Notes: generated by a model not told the origin, from the letters alone. Positions 1-12,286 are shown, counted from the first letter of the stretch. The stretch is DNA of 64,000 bases from Botrytis cinerea B05.10 (GCF_000143535.2 NC_037313.1:1619501-1683500), one strand, 5' to 3'. Made by a program: numbers and translations.

Positions 1-3000
1 ACTTGAGCTTACAATTGCTAATTGATGATACAAATCGTCAGATGCCAGATGTCTCTCTTTGTGAAATATCATGGATTTGACTCAAAAGCTTTGTTAACAG
101 GGAAAAGGGTACTCCGTATTCTTTCGGCTGTAACATAAATACGCAAGTGTACAATTTTTAGGCTCTAACCAAGTCTTGATCATTTTGACTTGAATTGAAG
201 ATGTCACCGTGGTCAGGTCTGTTGTTAGCATATTTTGTCAAGTGAACTTACCAGAAGATTCTTAGATGCCCTCGAATCTTACACAGCGGGTTATATTCTC
301 ACAAAATCACTTGCCAGTTGTCTCTCCAAGCCTCAAAAAGGCGTTCTTACAAGCTATGGATGGGAAGATTAAAAGATTTGATAAGTGCTCCTGCAATGCG
401 CTCAGATCAACGCACTTAAAATCTGATTTGCAAAGTCTTCAAGGAATTCACGATTTATCCACGCGAATGAGCGAAAATAGTACTACAACGACATAAGAAT
501 TCATGAACGGAATTAGAAACGGGCTATCATATCATTCCTGGTATGAAAAATGATATAGATTCGTATGGCTACAACGCATAGAAAGATATAGAGTTCTCAC
601 TACTTCGAAGTTATAACTCTGTCAAATTTTGTGTATGGATACCACAACTTCGCAGAAACCTCAGATCCCGATGCGCAGAACCTTCAACGATATACACATG
701 ATCACGTGGAGACCTGTTGGAAACAAAAAGGAGAATCATGGATGGACTAGGCGGGAGCCTAAAATCGTGAGCCTCGGGTATCGCGTGCTGTGTCAAATTG
801 TAGCATCCCGAAATACTCGAATACCTTGCTGCGCGATTCATTGCTATGCTTGATGCTAAAAATGAATACAACAAGATCGCCCTCCAAAGCCGCGGATACC
901 CACATGAAGCTCATTTACCAGAAATCCAATCGAAGCGATCGACGAGTAACAGAATTATTCACATAACATCAAGAAGCTGTGCCAAGATCGCTAGTCACAC
1001 AAAGAAGTGATCAATCTCAAGGAGCCCAGCGAGTGCAGATGGAATAATACTTCGCGAAAACTCACGGTTGATTATAATCAGAGCCCTGGGAAGAAAGAGG
1101 ACATGCAGAATGAATTTTGCAATGAATAACGAAAGCTCCAAGAGACCGCAAGCTTTGGATAGCTGTGAAGTCTTCACGATAGCTTAATGCCGCCGAATCA
1201 ATCTTGTCAGTGACCTATGAGAACAACGATATTTTCTCGCAGACGAAACACTGTATTAAATAGAGGCACCCATTTGAACGATTATTTAGAGAAGAATGAC
1301 ACTCATTCTTAAGGGAGATCCTTCAAGAATTCATTGACGTTTACTCCGACACTACTTCCCATTCCCCATTTGAGCCCGACTCACAAAATATGGGTCTGGC
1401 ATGCAATTCCCAGTCATACATAATCTACCCCCCCTGTCCAGCATTGACTTGCTAAATATACCTTTTATTTTTTCTGCCGCTAATGCATGCGAATTCCTAG
1501 TTTTTCTGCTGGCACCATTCCGCCAATGGACCGATAAACTCCTGGCCAACGCACCAAGCTACAGCTGAGTAGACTGTATATGATTGGTCAGACCAGAATG
1601 TTACAGAATGACAATGGATTATCGAGTATATGGAATTTATACATTCCTCCGAGAAAGAGTTCAGCTCTACCAATACATTGCGTAGCCATACTTCCATGGC
1701 CGAGAGATCTAGAGCTTAGCAACTATAAAGTACTCAATCTGCGCAGAATTCTACTACCAAGATCCCCGCCACAACACAAGCCTAGATTCTCGGAGACATG
1801 CAGTAATAGCCGACCAATAAGTCTCCTATCCTAGGATTGCAACAATAGATATTTCACTACAATATCATCGCCATTCATCGTCGTAGCTTTCTTTCCTTGG
1901 GACTCTCAATTTTTCTTGAATCGAAGTACAACTGTTAAACGTGCCCGTCATTAAATTGAAGAATACTCCAAATACTCAAAAAAGAACATGTACCTCAAAG
2001 GCGGCTGAAAAGGTGAATGCATGAAATTAGAAATAAAGAAGATTAAGCCAAGAAAGATTGATGTGAAGGCTGGAGACCTTGCCTCTGTTGCTCACGATGT
2101 ACTAATAGCCTGAAACAGATTCAAAATTTTCCACGGATTCAACGCAACAATGCCGAAGTTCAACATGGGCGGGAAACCCTTCTCCAGACTACAGCGCAGT
2201 TAGCTTTCTGAAGACTTCAGCTAATCTCTGGCTAGGAGACGTAATACTACTGTGAAAAATTGCATCACGCAAGAAATTCTTCAGAAAATAACGATGTTGT
2301 GTTCGCGGCTGCTGATACTATATAAAAATATCACTAGGCCATGTGGAGTTACTGATAAGCCCTGCATCACCACATCCCTGGGGATATGAGAGACCACCTA
2401 GAGCTAGATCAGGCTCTTTCTTAGTGACAAAAATATAGCTCTCATAAATCTGAGTCATGATATAAAAGGATGGTTTTACCTTTATTCCTCAAGGTCTTCA
2501 ACCAACCGCCGTAGAAGCTCTACAAATTCCCCAGTCAACAAGTGTGACGCGAGAACTGTCTTTTTATCTCCTTGACCCACAACTCATAGAGGGGCCTAAG
2601 ATATACTCAAGCAATTTTCTTTGTATTCCATCAATTCCTTGACTTCAACAATATTCTGAAGTATCAATTATCAACAGAGAGTCTCAGAAGTCGTAGCACT
2701 CGTCAGTTTTTCAGCGAAAGCTGTAACAGGAACAGCACTGCTGGGCCCGTATTTATTAGTATCCGTGGTTACCTTTGGAGCTTTAACAGTGTTGATAAAT
2801 GCATTCAAGTCGAAAGAATTTGTTCACCATAGCACGAGAAAGACGTTTAACCACAAGTTCAAAGCATTTAGTAGATAAGATGTCTATCTATGTCAAGAAA
2901 AAACGAAATTGAATTGTCTAGCACTTCACTAATCTTTGGTATGTGATAAAAAATGAATTATGATACATAGATAACCTCGAAGTTTAGCCCATGCCCATTC

Positions 3001-3266
3001 AATAAAACCTTCAGCTTCGAGAAGTACCTGTCGACACATCTCACGAACGTGCGGAATGCCTTCTTAATAATTGATTCGATTGCTATAAAGTCTGCGTTGG
3101 TATTCGAAGTCTTCGAAAAGTGGATGAGAGCAATACTACACCAAATCCGATACACCTTCGGAGCAATCACGTATACCCTTAGCTTCACCGAGCATAATAA
3201 GAAAACTCGCCCCAGTGCATGTGTTCGATTTTTGGCATTCGCAGCAATTTTGATGGGTGCGTTGAA
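1..3266. other. gene-poor AT-rich stretch, no supportable gene
   Basis: No reading frame here shows a recognisable domain or fungal coding character on either strand. The longest open frames are under 90 codons, overlap one another in opposite directions and lack plausible splice partners. A minus-strand frame at 2958-3188 could be a further decayed tail of the 2EXR pseudogene just to its right, but I see no motif that proves it. Confidence 0.5.
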
Positions 3267-4115
3267 CTATCGGATAGTGATTTGTACTCGTCTAAATACC
3301 CTTGTAGAGTAATCGATGAGATTTTTTTCCCACTGCGCATGCTCTCTAAGAAGTCTCTGCAACTCCGGCTCATATTGGGTCATGAGTAGGCCATGTTTAT
3401 TCCGCGGAGTTTCGTAAGACCAGATGTCACGAAATTGGATGACAATACATTCGAGATCCTCAAAAAGTAAGATGAGCTTCCATATATCTCGGGCTGGGTC
3501 TTCCACGGGCCCTCTCTAATAAATGTTACTGGAGCGCAGAGGGGAGCTTGGCCAGGCAGGATTAGTAGTAATAGCAACTCTCTTGACTTTGGCCCCGTAA
3601 TTCTGATAAAATTCATATGGTGTTTCTATATTTGTATACTCTTGCATGTGATACATATCATGGAAATTGAGAAATTTGACTGATGGGCGAAATAGAATTG
3701 GGCAGATAATTCAAACATCCAAGATGCCCAAAATTTTTAGTGCCACATCTCGGAACTCTTTAGAAACATGTAGTGTTGAAAGAATCTTCAAAAGGTTTGG
3801 AGTCGTGTTCGATCGGTGGTGAGACTTTTTTGCACTTTCTAAACAATCCTCTGGCTGTTCTGGTTCGAGCCGGAATGGTCGTATCAATTTCGGAAAATCA
3901 GGTGTTGCAGCTGCCAGTGCCAGCTCGCAGATGGTAATACGAAGTTCGGGTGCAAGGCGACCAAACAAAGTAAATGCTTCAATGCAGTCGTTGACGATGC
4001 GTGTTGGATCGATTGCTTTGGGTACTTCGGTAGTATCAAGTTTTCCTACTTGTACGTTCGCTTGGGTGTCACCAAAGGGTATGCAAGACATTTGTTTCGT
4101 GATTTTTTCCTCCAT
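3267..4115 (-). pseudogene. 2EXR-domain protein pseudogene with two in-frame stops
   Basis: Reading from the ATG at 4115, one continuous frame runs to a stop at 3267, interrupted by TGA at 3711-3713 and TAG at 3516-3518. The first segment has the 2EXR signature (FTLFGRLAPELRITICELAL, about residues 48-67), followed by the usual region ending in VSKEFRDVALK. The frame stays protein-like after each stop, with RPSVKFLNFHDM where the family has its 'NPxxDxLYF' block, and a helical tail containing QRLLREHAQWEK. Two stops in an otherwise preserved frame suggest recent point-mutation decay. Past an A7 run near 3330 another frame also looks coding, so a frameshift is possible. The role of 2EXR proteins is unknown. 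Confidence 0.65.
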
Positions 4116-4902
4116 CTTAATACTTGACGGGGACGTTAAAATCTTTTTTTATGGTCTGAAAATGAAAGTCTCTGAAGAAATTGTGTTTACTTTGATTTGG
4201 GGATCAAAACACAAACTGAATATTGTGACAATGTAGAGAAGTGCACATGTTGACGTTGAAAGTTGTTGAAGGGAAAAGAACATGCAGGCAAACAGTGCTG
4301 AGCACAGACTTAACAACTATTGGAGATATGGACTGGCTCGAAGAGTATAAATTCGTAGCGTTTCAATCTTTTAATGACTCATAAAAGTCTCCCCAAGAAG
4401 AATCAAAATCAAGCAATAATCTGTTCCCACATTATACCGCATGGCAAGGTTCTCCAGAGTCAAAAAAAACATGCATGAAGATCCAAAAATATAAGACTGC
4501 CCAGTTTCTCATTCACTGTTTTATTTGTCCTTCTCTTTTCTTCGTTTTCGAGGGTGGGTGATGAGAGCTTTTCGGCTTGCTCCCCGCCCCCCCCCTAACT
4601 AATTCGACAGAATGCGCTCCTGAACCATGACCCTGGGAATCAAATGCCTTGATTCAAATTTTCCACTGCACAGCAGTATGATCATACAACACAGATTGTC
4701 TAGACAATGTGAACTATTGGCATGAAAAAATGTGTCCGACTATAAGTGTATCCAATCGTACATCGCACGTTGAAGATATGGTTCCATCAGAGACCTTGAA
4801 TATCTTTTAGCACCCATCAACCTGCAGCCGTTCGCCAGCTACGAAATAACTCATCTTCCTCTCTCGTCTCTAAGATTCCACAGAAACTCCAGAAGTCTGC
4901 GC
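4116..4902. other. intergenic, no gene seen
   Basis: No supportable coding frame. It contains a run of nine C (4587-4595) and AT-rich sequence, and separates two 2EXR loci read in the same direction. Confidence 0.5.
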
Positions 4903-5592
4903 TCATATGTTTTCAGGAGGAGCAGCAACTTCCTGCGTTATGTAAATGAGTCTCGGAGGGACTCTCGTAGCGGGGACATTGTGGTCTTGCATATTTTCCA
5001 CAAAGCCGCGTAATTTTCCATCTAAAATAGCCTTGTAATCCTCGAATCTGTCTTTTGGAAGCTCAAAGGTAATCTCTTCTAGTTCGGTAAGTCTCTTCAT
5101 TATATGAATCATTATACGAGCGGAGAACCGCTCTATCTTGTTCCTTTCAGTTAACCTCATACCAAGTTTTCTAATCTTATACGGTTGCATCTTTTCCTCA
5201 CTCATTTGGCAGTTGCGAATTTCTAGGCGATGTCGATAGGAGACATTCTTGGCGTACCTCCAAAGACGAGATAAAGAATCGAACCAAAGCTGATCTCTCG
5301 AGTAATTCAAGTATATTGGGCTTATGAGGCAACGGCTAAGTAAAGTGTATCCCTTCTCGCGAATAAAATAATCCCGAGATTCAGCGCATATATGTAGAAC
5401 TGACGGATTTGAAATTGCAGGAGACCCGGGATCGAAACTGACTTTTGCCTTCCAGCACCTATCATCCGGGAGAGATATGCTAGATTTCTCCATGTATATT
5501 CGCCGAGGTGGTGGGATCAATGCGTCCCAAATCGCGAGTCGCATCTCAGGCACTTTCATGAAGCTTTTGGACGTTGCTTCGAATCCAGACAT
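4903..5592 (-). CDS. 2EXR-domain protein, short divergent member
   Basis: A 229-residue open frame starts at the ATG at 5592; an in-frame TTG upstream is not a likely start. The N-terminus has a weak 2EXR motif (SFMKVPEMRLAIWDALIPPP), then PSVLHICAESRDYF, which matches the family's 'vLhvcrESR' block, and ISPIYLNYSRDQLWF, which matches the 'PIYFNpxxDtLyF' block. The first aromatic half of the motif is eroded compared with other copies in this window. The C-terminal half is charged and helical with no known domain. No intron is needed. It may be a functional divergent paralogue or one at an early stage of decay; function is unknown. Confidence 0.65.
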   Translation of the reverse strand: MSGFEATSKSFMKVPEMRLAIWDALIPPPRRIYMEKSSISLPDDRCWKAKVSFDPGSPAISNPSVLHICAESRDYFIREKGYTLLSRCLISPIYLNYSRDQLWFDSLSRLWRYAKNVSYRHRLEIRNCQMSEEKMQPYKIRKLGMRLTERNKIERFSARIMIHIMKRLTELEEITFELPKDRFEDYKAILDGKLRGFVENMQDHNVPATRVPPRLIYITQEVAAPPENI

Positions 5593-6510
5593 GATTTCCA
5601 AGCTTTCCAAATTATCGGAATTGGTATATGGTGGGTCCGCGGTTCATGCAGTTTTCTTTGTGATTGGGTCCTTCGGTAGAGATGCTTCCAAGAAATGAAA
5701 ATGGCGTTTTGAAGCTTGCTTGATACAGGTTGGGTATACTCAATGGTGGTGCATACTTCTTGCTTGAAAGCAAGACGGAACAATGGCGGCACGGGCGGAG
5801 GGGTATGTGCTGGGTGGAGTGTTTTTCTTCTGGCTTAGTCAGCGGGTTCACTCAATCACCGATATCGACATCGATGACCAGGGCTCCAACAACATCGGAC
5901 GACTTTGTTGAACCAAGCTTCGAATGATAGTTGGATTCGAAGGCGAGGCAAGATTGTGAACTAGAATTGAAAGTTTTTGTGCAATGATCAGCGCGCTTCC
6001 TCAATACTAACGCCCTCACGTCGTTTTTAAGCAGTGGCTTAGGCGCGTAGGCTGAGGATTCCTCATTACTGCTGATGTTGCGCTCAACTTATTGGGGTCT
6101 AGGACCAGCGTGGTTGTGGGATCTTTGGGCTTCGGAAACGTCAATTTGAATGCAGAAGACGTATCTTTTGGGCAATAGAGCTGGGAATAGTGTTCTTTGG
6201 TCTCGATGATGTTTGATATTTGAGCCGTTGGCAGATGGAGATGGCGTATTTTCCGTTTCGTCTTTTTAAGGGGAAACATAGCATCTTTCCAAATTGACGA
6301 ATTGCAGCCTCACCTATTTGAGAACTTGCGCATGAGGCCTCTGCGAATGAACTTAAATATATGAAAGTCACAGGATATATGGAATTTGCACATCAAAAAA
6401 GTCATAGTCTTCATAATTTCTTACATGGAAATCATCGTATAATTTCTTGCTTCTAGTCTGACCGAATCACTCTCTGCCTGCAACTCTGGCCTAGCCATTG
6501 TCAATAGTTG

Positions 6511-6861
6511 CTACAGCATACCCCAAAAAGTGACCAAATTTCCGAAAAAAGGGGGCGTCGCAGAAGGACGAAACAAAATTGGATTCTTAATTACGTAGTC
6601 GAGTTTGAAGCAACTTGGTGAGAGATGTAAAGCGCGAGGAGTGAGATTAACCGGGATTGTGACGTTTTGTGATTTCCGAATTGATCTGGCCTCGAAATTA
6701 ATGATCCAGGGCCTTCGATTACGATTCTCGCAGGTCTGTTCACTCGTAAATGTTTCAAATGTGACATCGTACTTCTGGATTTCGATTAGCTGTGGAGGGA
6801 ACTTGTCGTTTGTCCCGGTGCTCGTGAAACTCCAGGACTTCGGGTCCAGCGCTATTGGCAT
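6511..6861 (-). pseudogene. probable 2EXR relic
   Basis: A 116-codon open frame retains pieces in 2EXR order: LIEIQKYDVTFETF (the family's 'rIVEIrxd' strand), VTIPVNL (the 'iPvaLhv' strand), then CFKLDYVIKNPILFRPSA (the 'YkLxFxxxxnPIYFrP' block). The N-terminal 'FPxLPxELRxxIW' motif and the central 'CRESR' are missing or shifted, and the frame ends soon after RPSA. This is recognition by motif order only. It could be chance, but the similarity to neighbouring copies supports a decayed seventh member. Confidence 0.4.
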
Positions 6862-7319
6862 TCCAAAGGTGTTCGTGCCTTTATTTTGACCAAATATCAG
6901 GATCGATTTGTAGAATTTTCCTGGTTCTTTCGAAGATCTTAGGAATAAAGGATCTTTTAGTATACTCAGGTTATTTATATAAGCGCGAGCTCTCTACATT
7001 ATGGCAATTGGCAAGCAGATCACGATGTGCGGGTCACATATCACGCCACATGGTTCGTACCATTCTACCACAATATAGTGATTTTCTTTCTAGATTTACG
7101 GAATTCATTTGATCAAAATATCATGATATGATGGTGTTATTCTGAAACTTGTGTATTTGCTACGTCCTCTGGGTAATCCGTTTCTTTGTGATGATATCAG
7201 ATACAGTCCTATCTGAAACCCTCAATTACTAATCCTACATATCAATGCAATTATGAGCCCCTCATGGTCTATCATGTCTGCAACACGCTCTCTTATTAAA
7301 CACTTTAGGAAATTCCATC

Positions 7320-8333
7320 ATTGTCAGGCACAAAACTTGTGGCATTTTTAGCCCCTCCATAACGGCTCTGCAACTCGTCGTCTCCTGCAAAGAGATCCAT
7401 GAGGCGACCATCGACACGCTGAATAGATTCAGATCCCGGTATTAGCATCTCTTTCAGGAGATAGATGTTCTTGAACGCGGAGAATTAATTGTGCCCCCAC
7501 TAAGAATGACTTCTTTGTTTGCCAAAACGGACTTCGAAGTCCTAGTTTCACTGTCGCGAACCGTAACACCAACTGCAGTAAGAGTATCGGAATCTGAATT
7601 TTTGAAGATGATTCGTTCGGCAGTAACTTTTGTCCAAATCGTGAGATTACTTCTTGACCGAACTGTATCGTCCAAGTACGCCTTAGCTGAATAGCTTCTC
7701 TTCTTGTCGAGACCAATTGTTTCCCACCCCATCAAGCTTCCCAGAATGTTACCAGAAGTCAATCCATCCTGAGCAACCGGAGATCCAAGCATAGCAAGTG
7801 TGTCCCTCCATACACGCGGCCACTCTGCATCTTCTTCTGAAGTTGTGATCTAGAGAGGGCTTTTGGCGAGATTCGTGGTGGATGTACATGTGGCTAAATT
7901 AAATCGATCCATAGACCTAGAGAAGGCTTTCCCGTCCCAGCCTGGATTGCCAAGGTTGGCCCAGGCCTCAATGCTTAATTTGGAGTTCGGAAGAAAAGCG
8001 AAACCGCTGATAACGCTTGATCCACCAAGTAAGCGGCGGGCACTCGCTGAATTAGTGCGGTTTCCGATATTGGCCTTTGAATTCATTAGCAGAGCAAGCG
8101 TAGATTACTTAAGACTCTCTTACCTGAGGAACAGTCGAAAACCCCCAGTTGACATCTCTAGCCATGAAGAGCAGGCCCAACGATGGGATATTGGTTCGAG
8201 GGTCACTTGTCAGGTCTTCTCCAGATTCCACAAGAAGGATGCGGTAACGCCCATTCTCCGAGAGCCTGTTTGCAAGTACGCAACCGGCTGTGCCGCGTCC
8301 CACGATGATGATGTCGAAATTTTGAGAGGTCAT
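7320..8333 (-). pseudogene. GMC oxidoreductase (FAD) relic, C-terminally truncated
   Basis: The ATG at 8333 opens a clear glucose-methanol-choline oxidoreductase N-terminus: [20 protein letters not shown] is the FAD-binding beta-alpha-beta motif, followed by LLVESGED. A roughly 50-nt intron (about 8062-8111) joins VPQ to a second exon carrying RRLLGGSSVISGFAF, the conserved GMC 'GGSSxINg' signature, then WANLGNPGW. The frame breaks at a TAG at 7850-7852, where Gln is expected (SPL*ITTSEEDAEW), and continues in the same frame through GLDKKRSYSAKAYLDD and VILSGGTINSPR. After INSPR the frame is lost near 7475, and nothing resembling the C-terminal substrate domain or catalytic His follows. About 300 of the family's usual 580-620 residues remain. 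Confidence 0.85.
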
Positions 8334-8850
8334 GATGATTATGATGGCCAGGTCCAGATTTTGATTCTTGTACTTTGAGTATTGAAATAATAGAGAATTT
8401 TGTAATGGGTGGGATGCTTTAAGAGCTTGTTTTGTCTATCGGGAATAAAAGTTGCAAGCGACTTTATATATCCCTCCTTCTGATGCTTGTATACTGTGAG
8501 GTATGCCAAGAATTTACCCTAATCGTGTTCAATGTGATTCTACATTGGTGATTCTTCTTTTATTTGTCTCACAAGCATAGCCTCGATACTAGAATTTGTC
8601 AACTATCTAGCCATATAAGGTAATAAACATTAACAATATCTGAGCTGCTAAACATGTTATTAATTCTATAATACAGAGCTTGGGAGATTAGAAGAGATCT
8701 TGTTAAATTGAAAGTGAGTAATTTTGGAATCAACAAGCAATGTGCCTCAACGCGTTTGCCACGCCATGTCTATGCGCTGGCACTAACCAGATACAGTGTA
8801 GACTTTCTTGTTACAATAAAAAAGTTGCAGTTGTAATATATAGTAAATTC

Positions 8851-8967
8851 TGCTATAAAGAGATATAAAGAGATATAAAGAGATATAAAGAGATATAAAG
8901 AGATATAAAGAGATATAAAGAGATATAAAGAGATATAAAGAGATATAAAGAGATATAAAGAGATACA
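8851..8967. repeat. 10-bp minisatellite (AGATATAAAG)n
   Basis: Ten perfect head-to-tail copies of AGATATAAAG occupy 8861-8960, flanked by a degenerate copy on the left (tgctataaag) and a partial copy on the right (agatacaaat). Unit length and identity are read directly. Because the unit is 10 bp, all three minus-strand frames stay open and give artefactual ORFs rich in Tyr, Ile, Ser, Leu and Phe. Confidence 0.97.
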
Positions 8968-9489
8968 AATTGTGATTAAATACTGCTTCTTAAAGTATAA
9001 TGACCCCGAATACAAATACTCATTACTAGTTACGACCGTGCCTAGTAGCTATTGCATCTTATATAGGTATCACTTACTAGCTCACTCGCTTAATTTGACG
9101 ATGAACGCACAGATCATATCAGGACCCGGATGAGCTTATAGTAATGAAGGCACAGCAGCTGAATAAAAATAGTTCGATTGTACTTTAGAGCCTACAACTG
9201 GAGCTTGGAGTATTCGGAATCTATTACATTCTTAGATACTAGAAATTTATTTGAGATCAGTACATGTGTGAAAATTCACCTGGACTTAGTGGCAATGAGT
9301 ATGCTGTAGATTGATCAGATTTGTAACACTTTACACAAGCGAATTTAAAGAATTTAATAAGTATTCTTTGCTTGATATTATGGACACAAGCAAACTCTCC
9401 TTCGTTAGCTTGAGAGTATTAGCAGTTTGATGAAGCCCTAGCGCTAGTTGCCTAGTGCTCTTTATATCCCCCTGCTAGATCTCCAAGAC

Positions 9490-10330
9490 ATTCCTTCAGC
9501 TCGACGCCGTTGACGCTGAGAGGCTACAGTCTAGAAGGACAAAAACGGAAAGAAACAGAGACCACATCGGGCCAGTCAGATAGCATCATTCATACGGCTT
9601 AGCTTATCCAGAGCTCCACTCTCTGTTTTTGTGCTCGGACGAAGCCAAAATCTTCTCCAAAAATAATCAGACCCATCACATCGATGGCAAACCATGACAT
9701 AATATTATTGCACTCGGTATGTTTGGTATCTCAAGATTGAATTTCATCAACAAGATCGTTTCCAAGGAGAATGATACGGCGGGAGTATTCTTTGATGGCT
9801 GCGAGGGGGTTGGATGGAGGTTGCGGAATGAAAGCATAGGGTTGCATAGTGTCTTACGTAACTTTGGTAGAAATACCTTTGTTCCATGCATTTTTTCGTG
9901 ATCGAACTTCCTCGGGATTCCGTTCAGAGACTACGGAGGTCATTGGATGCACGAGATCATACCAAGGATCTTTGCTGTTGTTATTCTTCAAGCCATTAAG
10001 AAGCTCGATGCCGGCTGGGTGGAATATACAAAGTTAATTTGGGCCTGGAAGAGAGGTTCAGTAAACATCATATGGTTGAGCTAGTCCAGGCCCCATCAGC
10101 AGGAGTGCGGTGACCAATGAGCTCACTGGCAAGTTCGAACTATTGGGCCATATTCCTTATACACCTTGTGTAAAACCAAACTATTTGTGGAATTCTGGGA
10201 GTGCCATAGATGCCAAAGCTTGGTGGCAGCTGCGAGTCTTGGACCAGGGAAATGCTTCAATTGATGGATGGAGAGACGGTATGTTACAATGCTCCCAGAA
10301 AGACCAAGTAGTTAGCAACCAGAGATCCTC
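9490..10330 (-). pseudogene. cytochrome P450 relic, N-terminal half, multiply frameshifted
   Basis: There is no long open frame, but reading the minus strand across frames gives an ordered series of P450 motifs. First comes YRLSIHQLKHFPGPRLAAAT (about 10281-10220), which matches the fungal 'YRLYFHPLRHFPGPKLAAAT' hinge, then VYKEYGPIVR (beta-1 entry). In another frame follow DPWYDLVHPMTSVVSERNPE and EVRSRKNAWNKGIST (the C-helix 'HxxRRxxWxxxFS' area), then IKEYSRRIILLGNDLVDEI, then MSWFAIDVMGLIIFGEDFGF (helices E-F). The I-helix, ExxR and Cys-heme loop are not found, so roughly the N-terminal 230-250 residues of about 500 survive. The pattern resembles the benzoate-4-monooxygenase/trichodiene-oxygenase type of fungal P450; the subfamily is uncertain. 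Confidence 0.8.
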
Positions 10331-10540
10331 AAAGTTGTCACATAGCGACTTAATGAATAAGTATGCTCGGTAGGGGATGCCAAAAACCAAATGAGGGAGA
10401 ACAGGGCAGTATGCGAAAAATCGAGCTCGTAGATGCGCAAATGCCATTTTCCTCGGATAAAAATGCCCAGTGGGGCGAGCACGAGCCCCTCCCCCCTACA
10501 CATATACTAGCTAGACAGCTGATTACGCATCTAGTTACAT

Positions 10541-11582
10541 TCATCCTCCAGGCACGAAAGGCCATCCTTCACATCCAAGGGTAAAGATGGTGCTATTCTG
10601 AATCTTCTCAGCTTGCGCAGAAAGTTCATCAACATCCCAGTTAGCCCAGATCATCCGTCCATTCAGGAATTTTGTCTTCGGCTGAGTAAGCCAGACTAGG
10701 AAATTCGCAGGCAACGCGACTGTGGATGGGAAGTATGGATTAGTAATTATGATCTTTGAAGATAGGACGGAGCAATGGTACATACCAGTGTCCATCGGTA
10801 GTGTAGCAGGATCAACCTCAGACGCACGAAATACCTTTGTGTCCACCAATCCAGGGTGGACGGTACAAATGAAGATGTCAGGGTTCTCCAATGCTAAGAA
10901 CTCCATTATTTTCACTTGTGCCATCTTGGAACTCTGGTAAGCCGATTGCCCAGCAATCCATGTAACTGGTAGCACCATACTCCCTGAGGTGAGTCCGTAC
11001 ACATATGCGCCAGCTTTATTCGCATTCGGGAAAAAAGCTTGGGCCATTATTACAATTGATTTAACATCAGTCTAGTTAGAAACGCTTAGCAGGTCATTGT
11101 TAAAATCGATGTCGGACGAACCTCATATGCTTCCCACCACTCGGCGAGATCTACAGAGACAATAGGTCCCTTGATACCCTTGCTTGAGGCGCCCATCACG
11201 AGAACATCCCACGTGCCAACCGCCTCAGCTACCTTTTTTATTCCTGCCTCATCAGAAACGGATGTAGCAAATACTGAGCTGCTGGCTGTGTTCTGAGGAA
11301 TTTGATTCTGCGTCTCAAGTAGATCCGATTCAGTGCGGCCAATGAGTACTAAATGCTTGGCTCCCGCTTTTGCAAAGGCCAAGGCTGTCTCGCGTCCAAT
11401 TCCGCTACCCTATGATAGATCACTAAGCATTGTGTATGTTTTCGAAATTATGTAAGGATTCTTACCGCTCCTGTGAGGATGACAGTTCGTCCTGCTTGAC
11501 TGAGGGCTGGCTGAGCAGCGTCAATAGCAGGATATACATCGTTGTGCCAAGTGGCTGTTGGGCATGGATATGGAGGTTGCAT
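10541..11582 (-). CDS. short-chain dehydrogenase/reductase (SDR), apparently intact
   Basis: Four exons (11582-11466, 11409-11122, 11071-10786, 10719-10541) give a 289-residue protein. The NAD(P) motif is split by intron 1 (GRTVILTGA / GSGIGRETALAFA). The catalytic set follows: Ser in the TSGSM stretch and the YQSSK motif (YxxxK). The 50-nt second intron uses a 5' GTTCGT and restores WWEAYETDVKSIVIMAQAFF. The third, 66-nt intron is in frame, so the unspliced reading also stays open. The family consists of cytosolic oxidoreductases acting on alcohols and ketones; the substrate here is unknown. It lies between broken P450 and UbiA genes, so it may be the last working gene of a decayed pathway or simply younger. 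Confidence 0.82.
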
Positions 11583-12286
11583 GGTGGCTTCAGCAACTTG
11601 TATTATGATGGTCGAAGATTATGGAGATGGTACGAAATCAGGTATTTTGCCGTTCAATAAGTTCTTAAGAAATAAGTATCGCGAAAGAAAAGGAATCATG
11701 AAATAGAGGAGTTTTATATATTCTGATCAGCATTGCTGATTACTCGGTCCTAGATTGAACCAACAAAAGAGGGGCCTCGCTCGTATGCAATATACCAAAA
11801 GTAATCACCGAATCACATGTCGCATATCCGTACAGATTATCTCCATAAGCCCTAGCCTAGAGCAGGTTCGCAAGGGGTGGATTTCGTGCCAATTTCCCAA
11901 TTCTTGTCCCCAAACTGTTATTAGCGGGGGACCAACCAGAGGTCCCAATATCTGTTCGTTATAAGTAGCTTAAGCTCTTTGTTTATATCTGTGGATCTCT
12001 GCGGGTGCTTGCAGGTAGGTGGTGTTTGCAATTTGTACGAAGTATGTATTTTTTGTATAAAAAACAGACGAATCGTTTATGGGGCTAGAATTTAGTACTA
12101 TAATAGGGCTAGTGGGGCTTACTAAGAAATCCCCATTATATGTATGCTTTGTTGTTCAATCTGCGAAAATGAGGCACAGATATCTACAACCACCCATTGA
12201 TTGGCGGGGATGCCTTTTTTCATTCCCATTACTACTTATACACGCGTGTATCCGTAGCCAGGCGTACCCAGAGTCATCACTGATGG
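11583..12286. other. intergenic, no gene seen
   Basis: This is the likely promoter side of the SDR gene. AT-rich sequence with only short, unconvincing frames separates the SDR from the end of the UbiA relic. Confidence 0.45.

Noticed and set aside
8770..9015. 81-codon minus-strand ORF rich in Leu, Tyr, Ile and Ser
   Set aside because: It is the translation of the 10-bp minisatellite; all three frames stay open, so it is a composition artefact.
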